Shown piece by piece: positions 9,278 to 18,739 of a stretch of DNA of 64,000 nt; the stretch's first letter is position 1; each line of letters starts with the position of its first letter. Position numbers and translations under genes: made by a program. The stretch covers positions 310,001-374,000 of the forward strand of contig NZ_PGTS01000004.1 in NCBI RefSeq assembly GCF_002844235.1, given 5' to 3'. The notes under the pieces are model-generated. The model ran no database searches. It was not told the origin of the DNA and saw only the letters and a list, made by a program, of their open reading frames with translations. Source of the stretch: Thalassospira povalilytica. GTDB taxonomy: Bacteria; Pseudomonadota; Alphaproteobacteria; Rhodospirillales; Thalassospiraceae.

Positions 9278-9955
9278 ATGATGATGAAACCGCATTTGGC
9301 TAAAACCTCGATCTGTACTGCATTTCTGGCCACCGCGATGACTGCGGGTTCGGGTCTGTTTTCGGCTGTTTTCGCCCAGTCGACAGACAGCACACAGGTT
9401 CCGGCATCCTCACGCCTGACCTTTGGCACGGATCTTGGCGCGGGCATTCTGCCACCTGCCGGATCAAACGGGATCGGTCGCTATTTTTCCAGCCGCCCAC
9501 AAAACAGCATCGTGATCGGGCCTGCATTACAGGATGCGCAAGATCCCGAAAATGCCAGTCAGTTCTGGCTTGAAATCGACAGCAACCGGAATACCCGCAC
9601 CAACGCACTTAGCGCGCAAATCGGCCTGGGCTATGCGCCGGTGCCGGAACTCGGCATTGCTGTCGGGCCGTTTGTCGAACTGGGTTCAACCCGATCGGAA
9701 AATATCGGCAACTATCAGACCGGCGGCTATGCGCCCGATCAACGGCGCAGCCAGGTTTTGTTCTCTGACAGTGACAATGCCTTTCACGATGCCGGTCTTG
9801 CTGCGTCTCTGTCCTATATGCCGCTTGAAGATATCTGGATCGGGTTGCATGGCAGTGTGTCGCGCAATATGGCACCACCTCATCCGGAACAAAGCATCCT
9901 TGACGGTATTGACGCCATGCTGGGATTGACCGCCAGCTACCGGATCGAATTCTGA
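9278..9955 (+). CDS. Exported hypothetical protein, possible outer-membrane beta-barrel
   Basis: Starting at the first of three ATG-like codons (9278), the protein begins with a signal peptide (HLAKTSICTAFLATAMTAG... cut after VFAQS). The mature part has alternating polar/hydrophobic stretches, such as IGLGYAPVPELGIAVGPFVE and GLAASLSYMPLEDIWIGL, and ends YRIEF. A terminal phenylalanine is typical of outer-membrane proteins. The open frame continues upstream to 9149, but that extension would bury the signal peptide. No named family is recognised. Confidence 0.65.
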   Translation: MMMKPHLAKTSICTAFLATAMTAGSGLFSAVFAQSTDSTQVPASSRLTFGTDLGAGILPPAGSNGIGRYFSSRPQNSIVIGPALQDAQDPENASQFWLEIDSNRNTRTNALSAQIGLGYAPVPELGIAVGPFVELGSTRSENIGNYQTGGYAPDQRRSQVLFSDSDNAFHDAGLAASLSYMPLEDIWIGLHGSVSRNMAPPHPEQSILDGIDAMLGLTASYRIEF

Positions 9956-10084
9956 TCATTTGGTGTGGCCCCGGTGTGATCATTTCCGGGCTGTCACGGG
10001 AAATCCCTGTTGCACAGGACGGGCAGTCCTGTATGACTCTTGGAAAGATAATCCACCGGGATATTCAGGGACATTTAGACACGC

Positions 10085-11068
10085 ATGAGCCACTCGCTCC
10101 CATCAAAGGCCGTACTTGGCGCCCCGTTTGAGGCATGCAATGCACTTGCTGCGGCCAAAAATGCCAATCTTTACCGTGCGGCCATGCGTCTGTCCCCGGA
10201 ACGCCAGCGTTTCTTTCTGGCAAGCTATGCCTCGATGCGGGTCATTGACGACATTGTTGATGACGGCTTTCTTGAACTGCCCGATGCCGAACGTCATGCA
10301 CAGCGTGAAACCGTTCTGGAAACCATCAATCAGTGGCAGGCCCAGATCATTTCCGCCAAAGCCGGTGCTGACAACCCGTTGCCGGAAACCGGCCCGCTCA
10401 GCGGTGATGTCTATGAAGCATTGCGTCTGACCCTTGGACGCAGCGATCTTTCGCCCGAACCATGGGTTGCCCTTGCCGATGCGCTGCATCGCGATGTTGC
10501 CGAAGAACCGATGGATGAATGGGATGATTTCATCGCCTATTGCGAAGGGGCAACCGCAGCACCGGCATCGATCTTTGTCTATCTTCTTTCGGCCAGATAC
10601 GATCCGGAAATCGGCTATACGTCGCCCTTGACCAACCCGCCGATCTGTCACGCGCGCGATATGGCTATTTTCTGCTATATCATTCACATCCTGCGTGATC
10701 TTCCCGAAGATATCAAAGGCCCGGACCGCCTTGTCACCATTCCGTCCGAAATGCTGATTGCTGCCGACATCACGCTTGGCGAAATCCGCAACGCCATCGG
10801 TCAGGCCAAGTTCGAAAATCTTGATTACCTTGGGCGCATCCTGCTTGAACATGCCTGGGAGCATTTCGAAACAGGTCAGGCGCGCTCGGGCGAGCTTCTT
10901 TCGATTCTTGATACCGACGAGGCCGATACTTTATCGCGCCTGTTCACGGTCTATATCGAGCTGGGCGGTGCCATGATGGAAAACGGTTATGCCAGCTTCC
11001 TGAAAGATCGCGATGCGATCATGAAAAGCACGGCACAAAACAGCCTGCCTGACGTCAATCAGCAATAA
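10085..11068 (+). CDS. Squalene/phytoene synthase family protein
   Basis: A head-to-head prenyl synthase-like enzyme acting on FPP or GGPP. Both aspartate-rich motifs are visible: VIDDIVDD near residue 57 and RDLPEDIKG near 210, plus YCEGATAAPASI, which corresponds to the conserved YC.G.A region. The 327 residues are somewhat longer than HpnC/HpnD (about 280). No hopanoid or carotenoid genes are adjacent, so the product cannot be inferred. It is an isolated rightward gene. Confidence 0.82.
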   Translation: MSHSLPSKAVLGAPFEACNALAAAKNANLYRAAMRLSPERQRFFLASYASMRVIDDIVDDGFLELPDAERHAQRETVLETINQWQAQIISAKAGADNPLPETGPLSGDVYEALRLTLGRSDLSPEPWVALADALHRDVAEEPMDEWDDFIAYCEGATAAPASIFVYLLSARYDPEIGYTSPLTNPPICHARDMAIFCYIIHILRDLPEDIKGPDRLVTIPSEMLIAADITLGEIRNAIGQAKFENLDYLGRILLEHAWEHFETGQARSGELLSILDTDEADTLSRLFTVYIELGGAMMENGYASFLKDRDAIMKSTAQNSLPDVNQQ

Positions 11069-11268
11069 GTCCCCGGATCGTGCAAACATGCTCGACCTTC
11101 CTGCCAGGGTCGCGCATCATATTTCATGCCCCGACAAGACAAGAACCATCGGCCGCATCGAACCGGACTGTGCAAACAGGCCTGTTGCGAAATATTCGGA
11201 CATTTTGCACCGGCTTGCCAAAGCCAATTGTTTGCGGCCTCACTTAACGACGTCAAAGAGGTCAAGTG

Positions 11269-11511
11269 ATGTTTCCGCTGCTTAAAAAGGTTGAAACCTG
11301 GGTGCGCAATCAGTGGGTTGATGCGACGGTCGGATTTATCCTGCTATTCACCGCCTTAAACGATAGCGGCGATACCCTGGTTGATGATGTCATGACCGGC
11401 AATGTCGGCACATCCCACGGGGTTCTGGTTCTCGGACTGGCCCATGTCGTCCGGTCAATCCCGCCCGTGATCAAAAGCATCGGCATCATTTTCTATCCCG
11501 AAAAGACCTAA
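11269..11511 (+). CDS. Small hypothetical protein
   Basis: An 80-residue protein with one or two weakly hydrophobic stretches (VDATVGFILLFTALND and GVLVLGLAHVVRSIPPVI). An AAAGAGG ribosome binding site sits 7 nt before the ATG at 11269; a GTG three bases earlier is possible. A shared terminator follows directly. No family is recognised. Confidence 0.62.
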   Translation: MFPLLKKVETWVRNQWVDATVGFILLFTALNDSGDTLVDDVMTGNVGTSHGVLVLGLAHVVRSIPPVIKSIGIIFYPEKT

Positions 11512-11535
11512 AGCCATTTCAGGCTGCCCAAAAGA

Positions 11536-11559
11536 AAACCCCGCCAGATGGCGGGGTTT
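11536..11559. terminator. Bidirectional hairpin terminator
   Basis: AAACCCCGCC and GGCGGGGTTT form a 10-bp stem around an AGAT loop. It sits between the 80-aa gene and the convergent pgk gene, with A/T tracts on both sides, so it can serve both. Confidence 0.85.
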
Positions 11560-11583
11560 GTCGTAAATTCCTGACCGGCAATC

Positions 11584-12780
11584 TTACTTGGCGCGAAGGG
11601 CCGCAACACCCGGAAGGGTTTTGCCTTCCAGCCATTCAAGGAACGCACCGCCCGCGGTGGAGACATAGGAAAAGTCCTGATCGGAATCCGCATGGCGAAG
11701 GGCAGCAACCGTGTCACCACCACCGGCAACCGACAGAAGTTTGCCTGCCTTGGTCAGTTTTGCCGCATGCTGGGCAACCGAAACCGTCGCCGTATCAAAC
11801 GGGGTGATTTCAAACGCACCAAGCGGCCCGTTCCAGACCAGCGTTTCACAAGATTCCAGACGCTTGTTCAGATCAACGATGGTTTCCGGACCGGCATCCA
11901 GGATCATGCCGTCGCTGGCAACGTCGTTGATGTCAGACACATCATGCGGTGCGTTTGCGGCAAATTCCTTGGCAACCAGACCATCAACCGGCAGAACGAT
12001 TTCACAATTGGCGGCGTCGGCCTTTTTGAAAATCTCGCGCGCGGTTTCAAGAAGATCATGCTCGCACAGTGATTTGCCAACATTGACACCCTTGGCCGCC
12101 AAAAACGTATTGGCCATGCCGCCACCGATCACCAGTTGGTCAACCTTGGCAACAAGGTTCCCCAGAAGATCAAGCTTGGTCGAAATCTTGGCACCGCCAA
12201 CAATTGCCATCACCGGATGTTTCGGAGCTTCAAGCGCATTGCCCAATGCTTCGAGTTCGGCCTGCATCAAACGCCCGGCATAAGCCGGAAGTGCGCGCGC
12301 CAGACCTTCGGTCGAGGCATGGGCACGGTGCGCACAGGAAAACGCGTCATTGACGTAAACATCGCCAAGCTTGGCTAGCTCGGCCACGAATGCCGGGTCG
12401 TTCTTTTCTTCCTCTGCATGGTAACGCAGGTTTTCCAGAAGCGCGATTTCACCGTTCTCAAGGCTGTTGACCACGCTTGCTGCCGCATCACCGATGCAAT
12501 CATCGGCAAATTTCACCGGGCGGCCCAACTGTTTGGCAAGGGCATCGGCAACCGGTTTAAGCGACATTTCAGCAACGCGCTGGCCCTTCGGGCGGCCAAA
12601 ATGGGTGATGACCACCAGTTTGGCACCGGCATCAGCCAGTTCGATCAGGCCCGGAACGGTACGGTCGATGCGGGTCGTATCACCAACAACACCATCCTTC
12701 ATCGGAACGTTAAGATCAGCGCGCAGCAATACGCGCTTGCCAGCGACATTGACACCGTCAAGCGTATTAAAGTCAGCCAT
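11584..12780 (-). CDS. pgk: Phosphoglycerate kinase
   Basis: Transfers phosphate from 1,3-bisphosphoglycerate to ADP in glycolysis, and runs in reverse in gluconeogenesis. The start chosen (12780) begins [19 protein letters not shown], the normal Pgk N-terminus; the open frame upstream is non-conserved. It shows LRADLNVPM, the TRIDRTVPG region, SHFGRPKG-like [26 protein letters not shown] and the C-terminal [12 protein letters not shown] nucleotide loop. The 398 residues match the family. The glyceraldehyde-3-phosphate dehydrogenase gene that often accompanies it is not in the window. Confidence 0.97.
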   Translation of the reverse strand: MADFNTLDGVNVAGKRVLLRADLNVPMKDGVVGDTTRIDRTVPGLIELADAGAKLVVITHFGRPKGQRVAEMSLKPVADALAKQLGRPVKFADDCIGDAAASVVNSLENGEIALLENLRYHAEEEKNDPAFVAELAKLGDVYVNDAFSCAHRAHASTEGLARALPAYAGRLMQAELEALGNALEAPKHPVMAIVGGAKISTKLDLLGNLVAKVDQLVIGGGMANTFLAAKGVNVGKSLCEHDLLETAREIFKKADAANCEIVLPVDGLVAKEFAANAPHDVSDINDVASDGMILDAGPETIVDLNKRLESCETLVWNGPLGAFEITPFDTATVSVAQHAAKLTKAGKLLSVAGGGDTVAALRHADSDQDFSYVSTAGGAFLEWLEGKTLPGVAALRAK

Positions 12781-12918
12781 TATCTGAACCTGCTTTTGAG
12801 TTTCACAAAAGACGGGAGGCGGGCGTCCCGACATGGATCGGACCCGATCCTGTTGGGCCCTGTTTTGCCCGATCACAACAATCGACGCAAGGCCCGAAGG
12901 GGTCCGTAAAAGTACATG

Positions 12919-12957
12919 TAAAAAATAACCGGCCAACATCACCATGCGGGCCGGTTA
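12919..12957 (-). terminator. Rho-independent terminator of dapF
   Basis: On the minus strand TAACCGGCC pairs with GGCCGGTTA around a 14-nt loop and is followed by six T's. It lies 12 bp past the dapF stop. Confidence 0.8.
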
Positions 12958-12968
12958 CATATTTCTGA

Positions 12969-13814
12969 TCAGTGCGCACCCAACAGGGATGAATGCAGGA
13001 AGCCCTGGAAACTGGTCGCGACCGGTCCGGTCATCAGGACATGGTCATCGGGCAACCATTCAATCGTAAGCTTGCCCCCGTCAAGAATGACATCGGTTTT
13101 GCGCCCGGTCAGTCCGCGACGTGCCGCCGCAATGCCGACCGCACAGGCACCGGTGCCACATGCACGCGTCACACCGACACCACGTTCCCAGACACGCATC
13201 CGGATCTGGTTTTCGCCGATGATGCTGCACACTTCGATATTGGCGCGTTCGGGAAACATTTCGTGATGTTCAAGGATCGGTCCGAATTTTTCGATATCGA
13301 CGGCTTCGGCGTCATCGACGAAAAAGACCGCATGCGGATTGCCGACATTGACCCCGACTGCGTCCGAAAGCGGACCAAGCGACAATGGAATATGGTTGGT
13401 ATCAACCGCTTCTGACAGCGGGATATCACGCCAGTCCAGCCGGACCTGCCCCATATCCACGGTTACCTGACCATCGGCCAAACCATTGGCATCAAGAAGG
13501 CCAACCACGGTTTCAATGATCGCATCATTGCGGCCAAGCTCGCCCATGACGATGCTGGCAACACAGCGCGTGGCATTGCCACATGCCTCGACCTCGCCGC
13601 CATCATTGTTGCGGATGCGCATGAAGGCATCGGCAAGATCATCGCGGGCCGGTTCGATCACGATCAACTGATCGCACCCCACACCGGTTTTGCGATCTGC
13701 AATCCGGGCAGCAGTTGCGTTATCAAGATCAAGCACAGCGGGATCGCGTCGTCCGTCAAAGACAACGAAATCATTTCCCAGACCATGCATTTTGACAAAA
13801 GGAATACCGTTCAT
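12969..13814 (-). CDS. dapF: Diaminopimelate epimerase
   Basis: Converts LL- to meso-diaminopimelate for lysine and peptidoglycan synthesis, without a cofactor, using two cysteines. Both catalytic cysteines are visible, in VEACGNATRC and RACGTGACA. KMHGLGNDFVVFD is the N-terminal signature. I place the start at 13814 (MNGIPFVKMHG), behind an AAGGCGGG ribosome binding site; the frame is open further upstream but is not family-like. The 281 residues match the usual 274-285. Confidence 0.96.
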   Translation of the reverse strand: MNGIPFVKMHGLGNDFVVFDGRRDPAVLDLDNATAARIADRKTGVGCDQLIVIEPARDDLADAFMRIRNNDGGEVEACGNATRCVASIVMGELGRNDAIIETVVGLLDANGLADGQVTVDMGQVRLDWRDIPLSEAVDTNHIPLSLGPLSDAVGVNVGNPHAVFFVDDAEAVDIEKFGPILEHHEMFPERANIEVCSIIGENQIRMRVWERGVGVTRACGTGACAVGIAAARRGLTGRKTDVILDGGKLTIEWLPDDHVLMTGPVATSFQGFLHSSLLGAH

Positions 13815-13922
13815 ACCCGCCTTATAGTCCTGTTTCCGGGGCCCGTCCACATATCGCTTACCCGGATGTAGCACGAATATGCCCCGGCGCAAGCAGGCGT
13901 TTTTACGGATTTGGAAATGCTG

Positions 13923-14441
13923 TCAGGCTGACAGTTTCGGCGTTGCCGGCGCGCAATAGCGGACCTTGCTTGGCACGAAGCCGGCCTTGGCAAAATAATC
14001 GCGCAAACGCCCGTCACATTCGCCAAGCGAAACATACACATTGGCGCATTTATGATCGCGCGCCAGCCGGTTCATCGCATCACGCATGGCATCAAACACA
14101 TAGGCACCCGCCACGATTTCCACCGCCATGACATTATCGACATGCAGGACAAGCCCGTCGGTCATGTCATCACGCACATAATAGGAAAACAGACCGTGGA
14201 TATAGCCGCGCTCGTTGGACAGAACGATGATGCCGCGCTGGCGTTGCCATAAAAGCTGGTCGGCATCAGTTGCCCCCGCCAGGCCAGAGTCCGCCCCCGT
14301 ATCGCCAACCGGCAGACAATACCGGTCGACAAAGGCACGCCATCGATCAAAAGACATATCGACCTGCATCATCTGCACCAGCGGATACGTCATATCCGCA
14401 GTGTGCGATGTAAGGGGATGTGCCTGATAGGCTTCTGACAT
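13923..14441 (-). CDS. GNAT-like acetyltransferase domain protein
   Basis: A 172-residue cytoplasmic protein. The C-terminal part resembles a GNAT fold (IIVLSNERGYIHGLFSYYV, then VLHVDNVMAVEIVA, then a CANVYVSLGECDGRLRDYF helix and KAGFVPSK), but the acetyl-CoA P-loop is weak. A GAGGACGG ribosome binding site precedes the ATG. It is transcribed divergently from ccoN. A perfect FNR box lies 62 bp upstream with a -10-like CATGAT hexamer correctly placed for this gene, so it may be induced at low oxygen. Substrate unknown. Confidence 0.68.
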   Translation of the reverse strand: MSEAYQAHPLTSHTADMTYPLVQMMQVDMSFDRWRAFVDRYCLPVGDTGADSGLAGATDADQLLWQRQRGIIVLSNERGYIHGLFSYYVRDDMTDGLVLHVDNVMAVEIVAGAYVFDAMRDAMNRLARDHKCANVYVSLGECDGRLRDYFAKAGFVPSKVRYCAPATPKLSA

Positions 14442-14495
14442 GATTACCGTCCTCTGGAATTTACCCGATCATGCCGCAAATAAATCCGGTCAACC

Positions 14496-14509
14496 TTGAT
14501 GTGCATCAA
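14496..14509 (-). promoter_or_regulatory. FNR box (perfect consensus) for the GNAT-like gene
   Basis: TTGATGTGCATCAA matches the FNR consensus TTGAT-N4-ATCAA exactly. Its centre (14502.5) lies 29.5 bp from the first base of a minus-strand CATGAT hexamer (14473-14468), which is the spacing of a class II FNR promoter (-41.5). The predicted start site is an A near 14461, giving a leader of about 20 nt for the gene starting at 14441. Confidence 0.72.
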
Positions 14510-14618
14510 CACGTTTGGATGCGTTGGGGCGCATAAACAGCCACAACACTTGAGGTCCCCGTCCGGCGACAACATGGAATCCCATGATTGAATTTCCAAC
14601 GGGTATTGCGCGCCTGTA

Positions 14619-14632
14619 TTGACGTACATCAA
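14619..14632 (+). promoter_or_regulatory. FNR box and promoter for ccoNOQP
   Basis: TTGACGTACATCAA has one mismatch to the FNR consensus. Its centre (14625.5) is 29.5 bp upstream of CATACT (14655-14660), which gives -41.5 relative to a predicted start near 14667. The ccoN leader would be about 178 nt. FNR-type control of cbb3 oxidase is well established in alphaproteobacteria. Confidence 0.78.
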
Positions 14633-14844
14633 TGGCTTTTGGGCCATGTGCCCGCATACTCGCTGCACTGAATGGGAAACCTCGCCAGGTTCAATGCGTC
14701 CCTGTTTCAAACGGGATGCATTGTGGGTGGGGCTTCAAGTGCAGGTGAATAACCCATCCTCGGATCGGGTTATTCACGGGGACGGATGAAACTGTCCGAG
14801 AGGGTCTGGACAGTTGCCCCGAACACCTTGAACGGGAGTCAAGC

Positions 14845-16317
14845 ATGGGCCAAGGGAGCATGGCACAGACAGCATCGCCTGCGGTTGCTGTTAATTATAA
14901 TATGGACGTTGTGCGCTGGGCCGCACTCGCGACCGTATTTTGGGGAGTCGTCGGATTTCTGGTGGGTGATGTCATCGCCTGGCAGCTCGCATTTCCGGCG
15001 CTCAATTTCGACAATGAATTTCTGAACTTTGGGCGTCTGCGCCCATTGCACACCTCGGCAGTTATCTTTGCCTTTGGTGGTAACGCTTTGCTGGCGACTT
15101 CCTTCTATGTGGTTCAACGCACCTGCCGCACCCCGCTTTATGGCGGCACGGCGTTGCCTGCATTCGTATTCTGGGGGTATCAGCTTTTCATCGTGATGGC
15201 CGCGATCGGTTACGTGACCGGCACCACCCAGGGCCGCGAATATGCCGAACCGGAATGGTTTGTTGATCTGTGGCTTACCCTGGTTTGGGTATGCTATCTG
15301 GCGATGTTTGTCGGTACCCTGCTGAAACGTCAGGAACCGCACATCTATGTGGCAAACTGGTTCTATCTGGCGTTTATCGTCACGATCGCGATGCTCCATC
15401 TTGGCAACAACCTTGCCATTCCGGTATCGCTGACCGGCACCAAGTCCTATTCGATGTTCTCTGGTGTTCAGGATGCCCTGACCCAGTGGTGGTACGGCCA
15501 TAACGCGGTTGGCTTCTTCCTGACGGCTGGCTTCCTTGGCATGATGTATTACTTCATCCCGAAACGGGCCGAACGTCCGGTTTATTCCTATCGCCTGTCG
15601 ATCATTCACTTCTGGGCGCTGATCTTCCTCTATATCTGGGCTGGTCCGCACCATCTGCACTACACAGCCCTTCCCGATTGGGCGCAGACCCTTGGCATGA
15701 CCTTCTCGATCATGTTGTGGATGCCGTCCTGGGGCGGGATGATCAACGGTCTGATGACGCTTTCGGGTGCCTGGGACAAGCTGCGTACCGACCCGGTCCT
15801 GCGTTTCATGGTTGCTGCTGTCGGTTTCTATGGCATGTCGACCTTCGAAGGTCCGGTCATGTCGATCAAGGCCGTCAACGGACTTTCGCACTATACCGAC
15901 TGGACCATTGGTCACGTGCATTCCGGTGCGCTTGGCTGGGTTGCCTTCGTATCGTTCGGTGCGATCTACTTCCTGATCCCGGTTCTGTGGAATCGCGAAC
16001 GCCTGTATTCGATGCGTCTGGTGTCGCATCACTTCTGGTTGGCGACCATCGGGATTGTTCTTTACATCACCTCGATGTGGGTTTCGGGGATCATGCAGGG
16101 CCTGATGTGGCGCGCCTATGACGAACTGGGCTTCCTGCAATATTCCTTCATCGAAACCGTTGAGGCGATGCATCCCTACTACATCATTCGCGCAACCGGC
16201 GGCCTGCTGTTTGTTCTTGGTTCGCTGCTGATGGTCTGGAACGTCTACAAGACGATCAAGGGCGATCTGCGTAACGAAGCTCCGATCGGCACACCTGCCA
16301 CTGTTGCAGCCGAATAA
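14845..16317 (+). CDS. ccoN: Cytochrome c oxidase cbb3-type subunit I
   Basis: Catalytic heme b/b3-CuB subunit of the high-affinity terminal oxidase in the inner membrane. It is a polytopic protein with about 12 helices. Conserved histidines lie in [37 protein letters not shown] and [14 protein letters not shown]; the last is the heme b/b3 ligand region of CcoN. The 490 residues are typical. The ribosome binding site GGGAG is 7-8 nt upstream. It is the first gene of the ccoNOQP operon and is preceded by an FNR-regulated promoter. Confidence 0.98.
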   Translation: MGQGSMAQTASPAVAVNYNMDVVRWAALATVFWGVVGFLVGDVIAWQLAFPALNFDNEFLNFGRLRPLHTSAVIFAFGGNALLATSFYVVQRTCRTPLYGGTALPAFVFWGYQLFIVMAAIGYVTGTTQGREYAEPEWFVDLWLTLVWVCYLAMFVGTLLKRQEPHIYVANWFYLAFIVTIAMLHLGNNLAIPVSLTGTKSYSMFSGVQDALTQWWYGHNAVGFFLTAGFLGMMYYFIPKRAERPVYSYRLSIIHFWALIFLYIWAGPHHLHYTALPDWAQTLGMTFSIMLWMPSWGGMINGLMTLSGAWDKLRTDPVLRFMVAAVGFYGMSTFEGPVMSIKAVNGLSHYTDWTIGHVHSGALGWVAFVSFGAIYFLIPVLWNRERLYSMRLVSHHFWLATIGIVLYITSMWVSGIMQGLMWRAYDELGFLQYSFIETVEAMHPYYIIRATGGLLFVLGSLLMVWNVYKTIKGDLRNEAPIGTPATVAAE

Positions 16318-16331
16318 GGGGGGAACGAGAT

Positions 16332-17063
16332 ATGCTTCTTAAAAAACACCATATCGTTGAAAAGAACGTCTTCGTTCTGATCCTTGGCATTTTCCTGACC
16401 ATCATCATTGGTGGCATCGTGGAAATCGTGCCGCTGTTCACGATGGAACAGACCATCGAAAAGGTCGAAGGGGTACGTCCCTATTCGCCGCTCGAACAGG
16501 CCGGTCGCAATATCTATATCCGTGAAGGCTGCTATAACTGCCATTCCCAGCAGATCCGTCCGTTCCGTGACGAGGTCGAACGGTATGGCCATTACAGCCT
16601 TGCCGCGGAATCGATGTATGACCACCCGTTCCAGTGGGGATCGAAACGTACCGGTCCGGACCTGGCACGTGTCGGCGGGAAATATTCCAATGACTGGCAT
16701 GTGGCCCACATGAAGGATCCGCGCTCTGTCGTGCCGGAATCAATCATGCCGGGTTATCCGTTCCTTGCTGAACGCAAACTGAACTTCGATGACGCACAGG
16801 CCCATCTCGAAACACTTCGTATGGTCGGGGTTCCCTATACCGACGAAATGATCGAGACGGCCAAGGCGGACCTTTACCTGCAGGCCAGCGAGGATGCGGC
16901 CTATGACGATGATTTCCTTGCTCGTTACCCGAATGCGGCAACAGGTGATTTTGACGGCAAACCGGAAGAACTGACCGAAATGGATGCGCTGATTGCGTAT
17001 CTGCAGGTCCTGGGCCGGATGGTCGACTTCACCACCTATAACCCGCAGATGAACCTGCGCTAG
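16332..17063 (+). CDS. ccoO: Cytochrome c oxidase cbb3-type subunit II (mono-heme)
   Basis: Membrane-anchored mono-heme cytochrome c that passes electrons to CcoN. One N-terminal helix ([20 protein letters not shown]) is followed by the heme motif CYNCH at about residues 67-71. The motif [19 protein letters not shown] and the PGYPFL methionine region are CcoO signatures. The 243 residues match the family. The gap to ccoN is 14 bp, with an AAGGGGGG ribosome binding site. Confidence 0.98.
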   Translation: MLLKKHHIVEKNVFVLILGIFLTIIIGGIVEIVPLFTMEQTIEKVEGVRPYSPLEQAGRNIYIREGCYNCHSQQIRPFRDEVERYGHYSLAAESMYDHPFQWGSKRTGPDLARVGGKYSNDWHVAHMKDPRSVVPESIMPGYPFLAERKLNFDDAQAHLETLRMVGVPYTDEMIETAKADLYLQASEDAAYDDDFLARYPNAATGDFDGKPEELTEMDALIAYLQVLGRMVDFTTYNPQMNLR

Positions 17064-17079
17064 GGCAAAGGGGAACGTC

Positions 17080-17241
17080 ATGGAATTCTTTACGCAACTC
17101 GCTGACTTTTTCCGCCCCCTGTGGGGACTGTGGCTGATGCTTCTGTTCAGCGCGATCATTGCCTGGGTCATGTGGCCAAGCAAAAAGCGCAATCGGGACA
17201 TGGAAGCACACGCCCGGATTCCGCTGCGGGATCAGGATTAA
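17080..17241 (+). CDS. ccoQ: Cytochrome c oxidase cbb3-type subunit CcoQ
   Basis: A 53-residue single-helix protein beginning MEFFTQLADFFRPLWGLWLM, with a basic WPSKKRNR stretch after the helix. CcoQ stabilises the cbb3 complex. It sits in the canonical position between ccoO and ccoP, 16 bp from each, with an AAGGGGAA ribosome binding site. Confidence 0.93.
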   Translation: MEFFTQLADFFRPLWGLWLMLLFSAIIAWVMWPSKKRNRDMEAHARIPLRDQD

Positions 17242-17256
17242 GGGGAGAACAGAGTA

Positions 17257-18129
17257 ATGCCGACACATGTCGAAAAAGACCAGGTATCCGGGCGCGAGAC
17301 CACCGGCCATGAATGGGACGGTATCAAGGAGCTCAACACACCGCTTCCGTCCTGGTGGGTCTATGTTTTTTGGGTGACCGTTATCTGGTCAATCGGTTAC
17401 TGGGTGGTTTATCCGTCCTGGCCGACCGCCAATGACTATCTCAAGGGGATGTTCGGGACGACCAACCGTACCCAGCTGCATGAAACCCTGAACAATGTTG
17501 CTGCCGAACGCGCTCCGTTCATGGAACGCCTTGCGGCACTCGATGTAACGGAAATCACCAGCGATCCGGAACTTCTGAACTTCTCGATGGCCGGTGGCAA
17601 GGCGATCTTTGCCGACAATTGCGCACCGTGTCACGGTACGGGCGGATCGGGCAATCCGGGCTTCCCGTCGCTTCAGGATGACGCATGGCTTTGGGGTGGG
17701 ACACTTGAAACCATCAACGAAACCCTGCATGTCGGGATCCGCTGGGATGCCAATGAAGACACCCGCATGAATGACATGCCGGCCTTTGGCCGTGACGAAT
17801 TGCTTGAACGCGATCAGATCGACGATGTTGTGCAATATGTCCTGCACTTCACCGACCGCGCAACCGACAAGGCCGCGGCTGATCGTGGTGCGATCGTGTT
17901 CGAAGAAAACTGTGCATCCTGCCATGGTGACAATGCCAAAGGCATTCAGGAACTCGGTGCGCCGAACCTGACAGACGCCATCTGGCTGTACGGGGGCGAC
18001 AAAGCCACCATCACCGAAACCGTGACCAATTCGCGCCGTGGCGTGATGCCGGCATGGGAAGGCCGTCTTGACGAAGAAACCATCAAGATGCTGACGGTCT
18101 ATGTCCACTCTTTGGGTGGCGGCCAGTAA
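17257..18129 (+). CDS. ccoP: Cytochrome c oxidase cbb3-type subunit III (di-heme)
   Basis: Membrane-anchored di-heme cytochrome c that feeds electrons into the oxidase. The N-terminus contains the family motif HEWDGIKELNTPLPSWW followed by a helix (VYVFWVTVIWSIGYWVVYPSW). Two heme sites are visible: CAPCH around residue 126 and CASCH around 220. Axial methionines are likely in NDMPAFG and GVMPAWEGRL. The 290 residues are typical. It is the last gene of the operon and is followed by a strong terminator. Confidence 0.98.
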   Translation: MPTHVEKDQVSGRETTGHEWDGIKELNTPLPSWWVYVFWVTVIWSIGYWVVYPSWPTANDYLKGMFGTTNRTQLHETLNNVAAERAPFMERLAALDVTEITSDPELLNFSMAGGKAIFADNCAPCHGTGGSGNPGFPSLQDDAWLWGGTLETINETLHVGIRWDANEDTRMNDMPAFGRDELLERDQIDDVVQYVLHFTDRATDKAAADRGAIVFEENCASCHGDNAKGIQELGAPNLTDAIWLYGGDKATITETVTNSRRGVMPAWEGRLDEETIKMLTVYVHSLGGGQ

Positions 18130-18162
18130 GTTCGGCAGTCTTTAAGACGGAATATATCTGAC

Positions 18163-18199
18163 AAAAAGGGCCAGCGATTTATCGTCGCTGGCCCTTTTT
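18163..18199 (+). terminator. Terminator of ccoNOQP
   Basis: AAAAAGGGCCAGCGA pairs with TCGCTGGCCCTTTTT around a short loop, 34 bp past the ccoP stop, ending in a T-run. It may also serve the convergent AHSA1 gene. Confidence 0.9.
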
Positions 18200-18229
18200 A
18201 TATTTTACTTTGCGCTTTCACCGCCGGGC

Positions 18230-18739
18230 TCAGGTCGATGCCTTTTCGACCCCAGCCAAATGGGCATCAAGCTTTTGCAAGGTCTGCGCCCCGTATTCCA
18301 CTGCCCCGAACCCGATCACAATTGCGCGGCGTGCTGCACTTGGATGCAGTTGGCGCAAGGTCACAACGGTTTTGCCATTTTCCTGCGGATCAAATGTCAC
18401 AAGCAACCGGAATTGGTCCGGATCATTATCAATGTCGGCCCCGTGCAACGCCTCGATCATCACGGGAAACGTCACCTGGACAAATTCCATCCGGTTGGAA
18501 TAGCGCGTGCCATCCGGTGCCACCATATCGAACCGCCATACGCCGCCACTGCGGATGTCAATTTCCCGGGTTTCAAGTCGCATTCCATCAGGGCCGAACC
18601 ATTTCACAATTTGTGTGGCATCGGACCACGCACGAAAGGCAAGTTCGACGGGTGCATTCACGACGCGCGCCAACACAACCTCCCGATCAAGCGGCCATTC
18701 TTGCCAGTCGGCGATATGGTCGGTACCGCGATCAATCAT
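18230..18739 (-). CDS. SRPBCC / AHSA1-type START-like domain protein
   Basis: A 169-residue protein with the AHSA1 fold pattern: VVLARVVNAPVELAFRAWSD, then IVKWFGPDGM, GGVWRFDMVAPDGTRY and a TVVTLRQLHPS strand. Such proteins bind hydrophobic ligands, and their biochemical role is mostly unknown. The start overlaps the stop of the upstream ArsR gene by 8 bp. ArsR-AHSA1 pairs of this kind are common in proteobacteria and suggest ligand- or stress-linked co-regulation. Confidence 0.87.
   Translation of the reverse strand: MIDRGTDHIADWQEWPLDREVVLARVVNAPVELAFRAWSDATQIVKWFGPDGMRLETREIDIRSGGVWRFDMVAPDGTRYSNRMEFVQVTFPVMIEALHGADIDNDPDQFRLLVTFDPQENGKTVVTLRQLHPSAARRAIVIGFGAVEYGAQTLQKLDAHLAGVEKAST

Noticed and set aside
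14839-16173. 444-residue open frame on the minus strand across ccoN
   Set aside because: Shadow of CcoN; very His/Arg/Gln-rich and without membrane or domain features.
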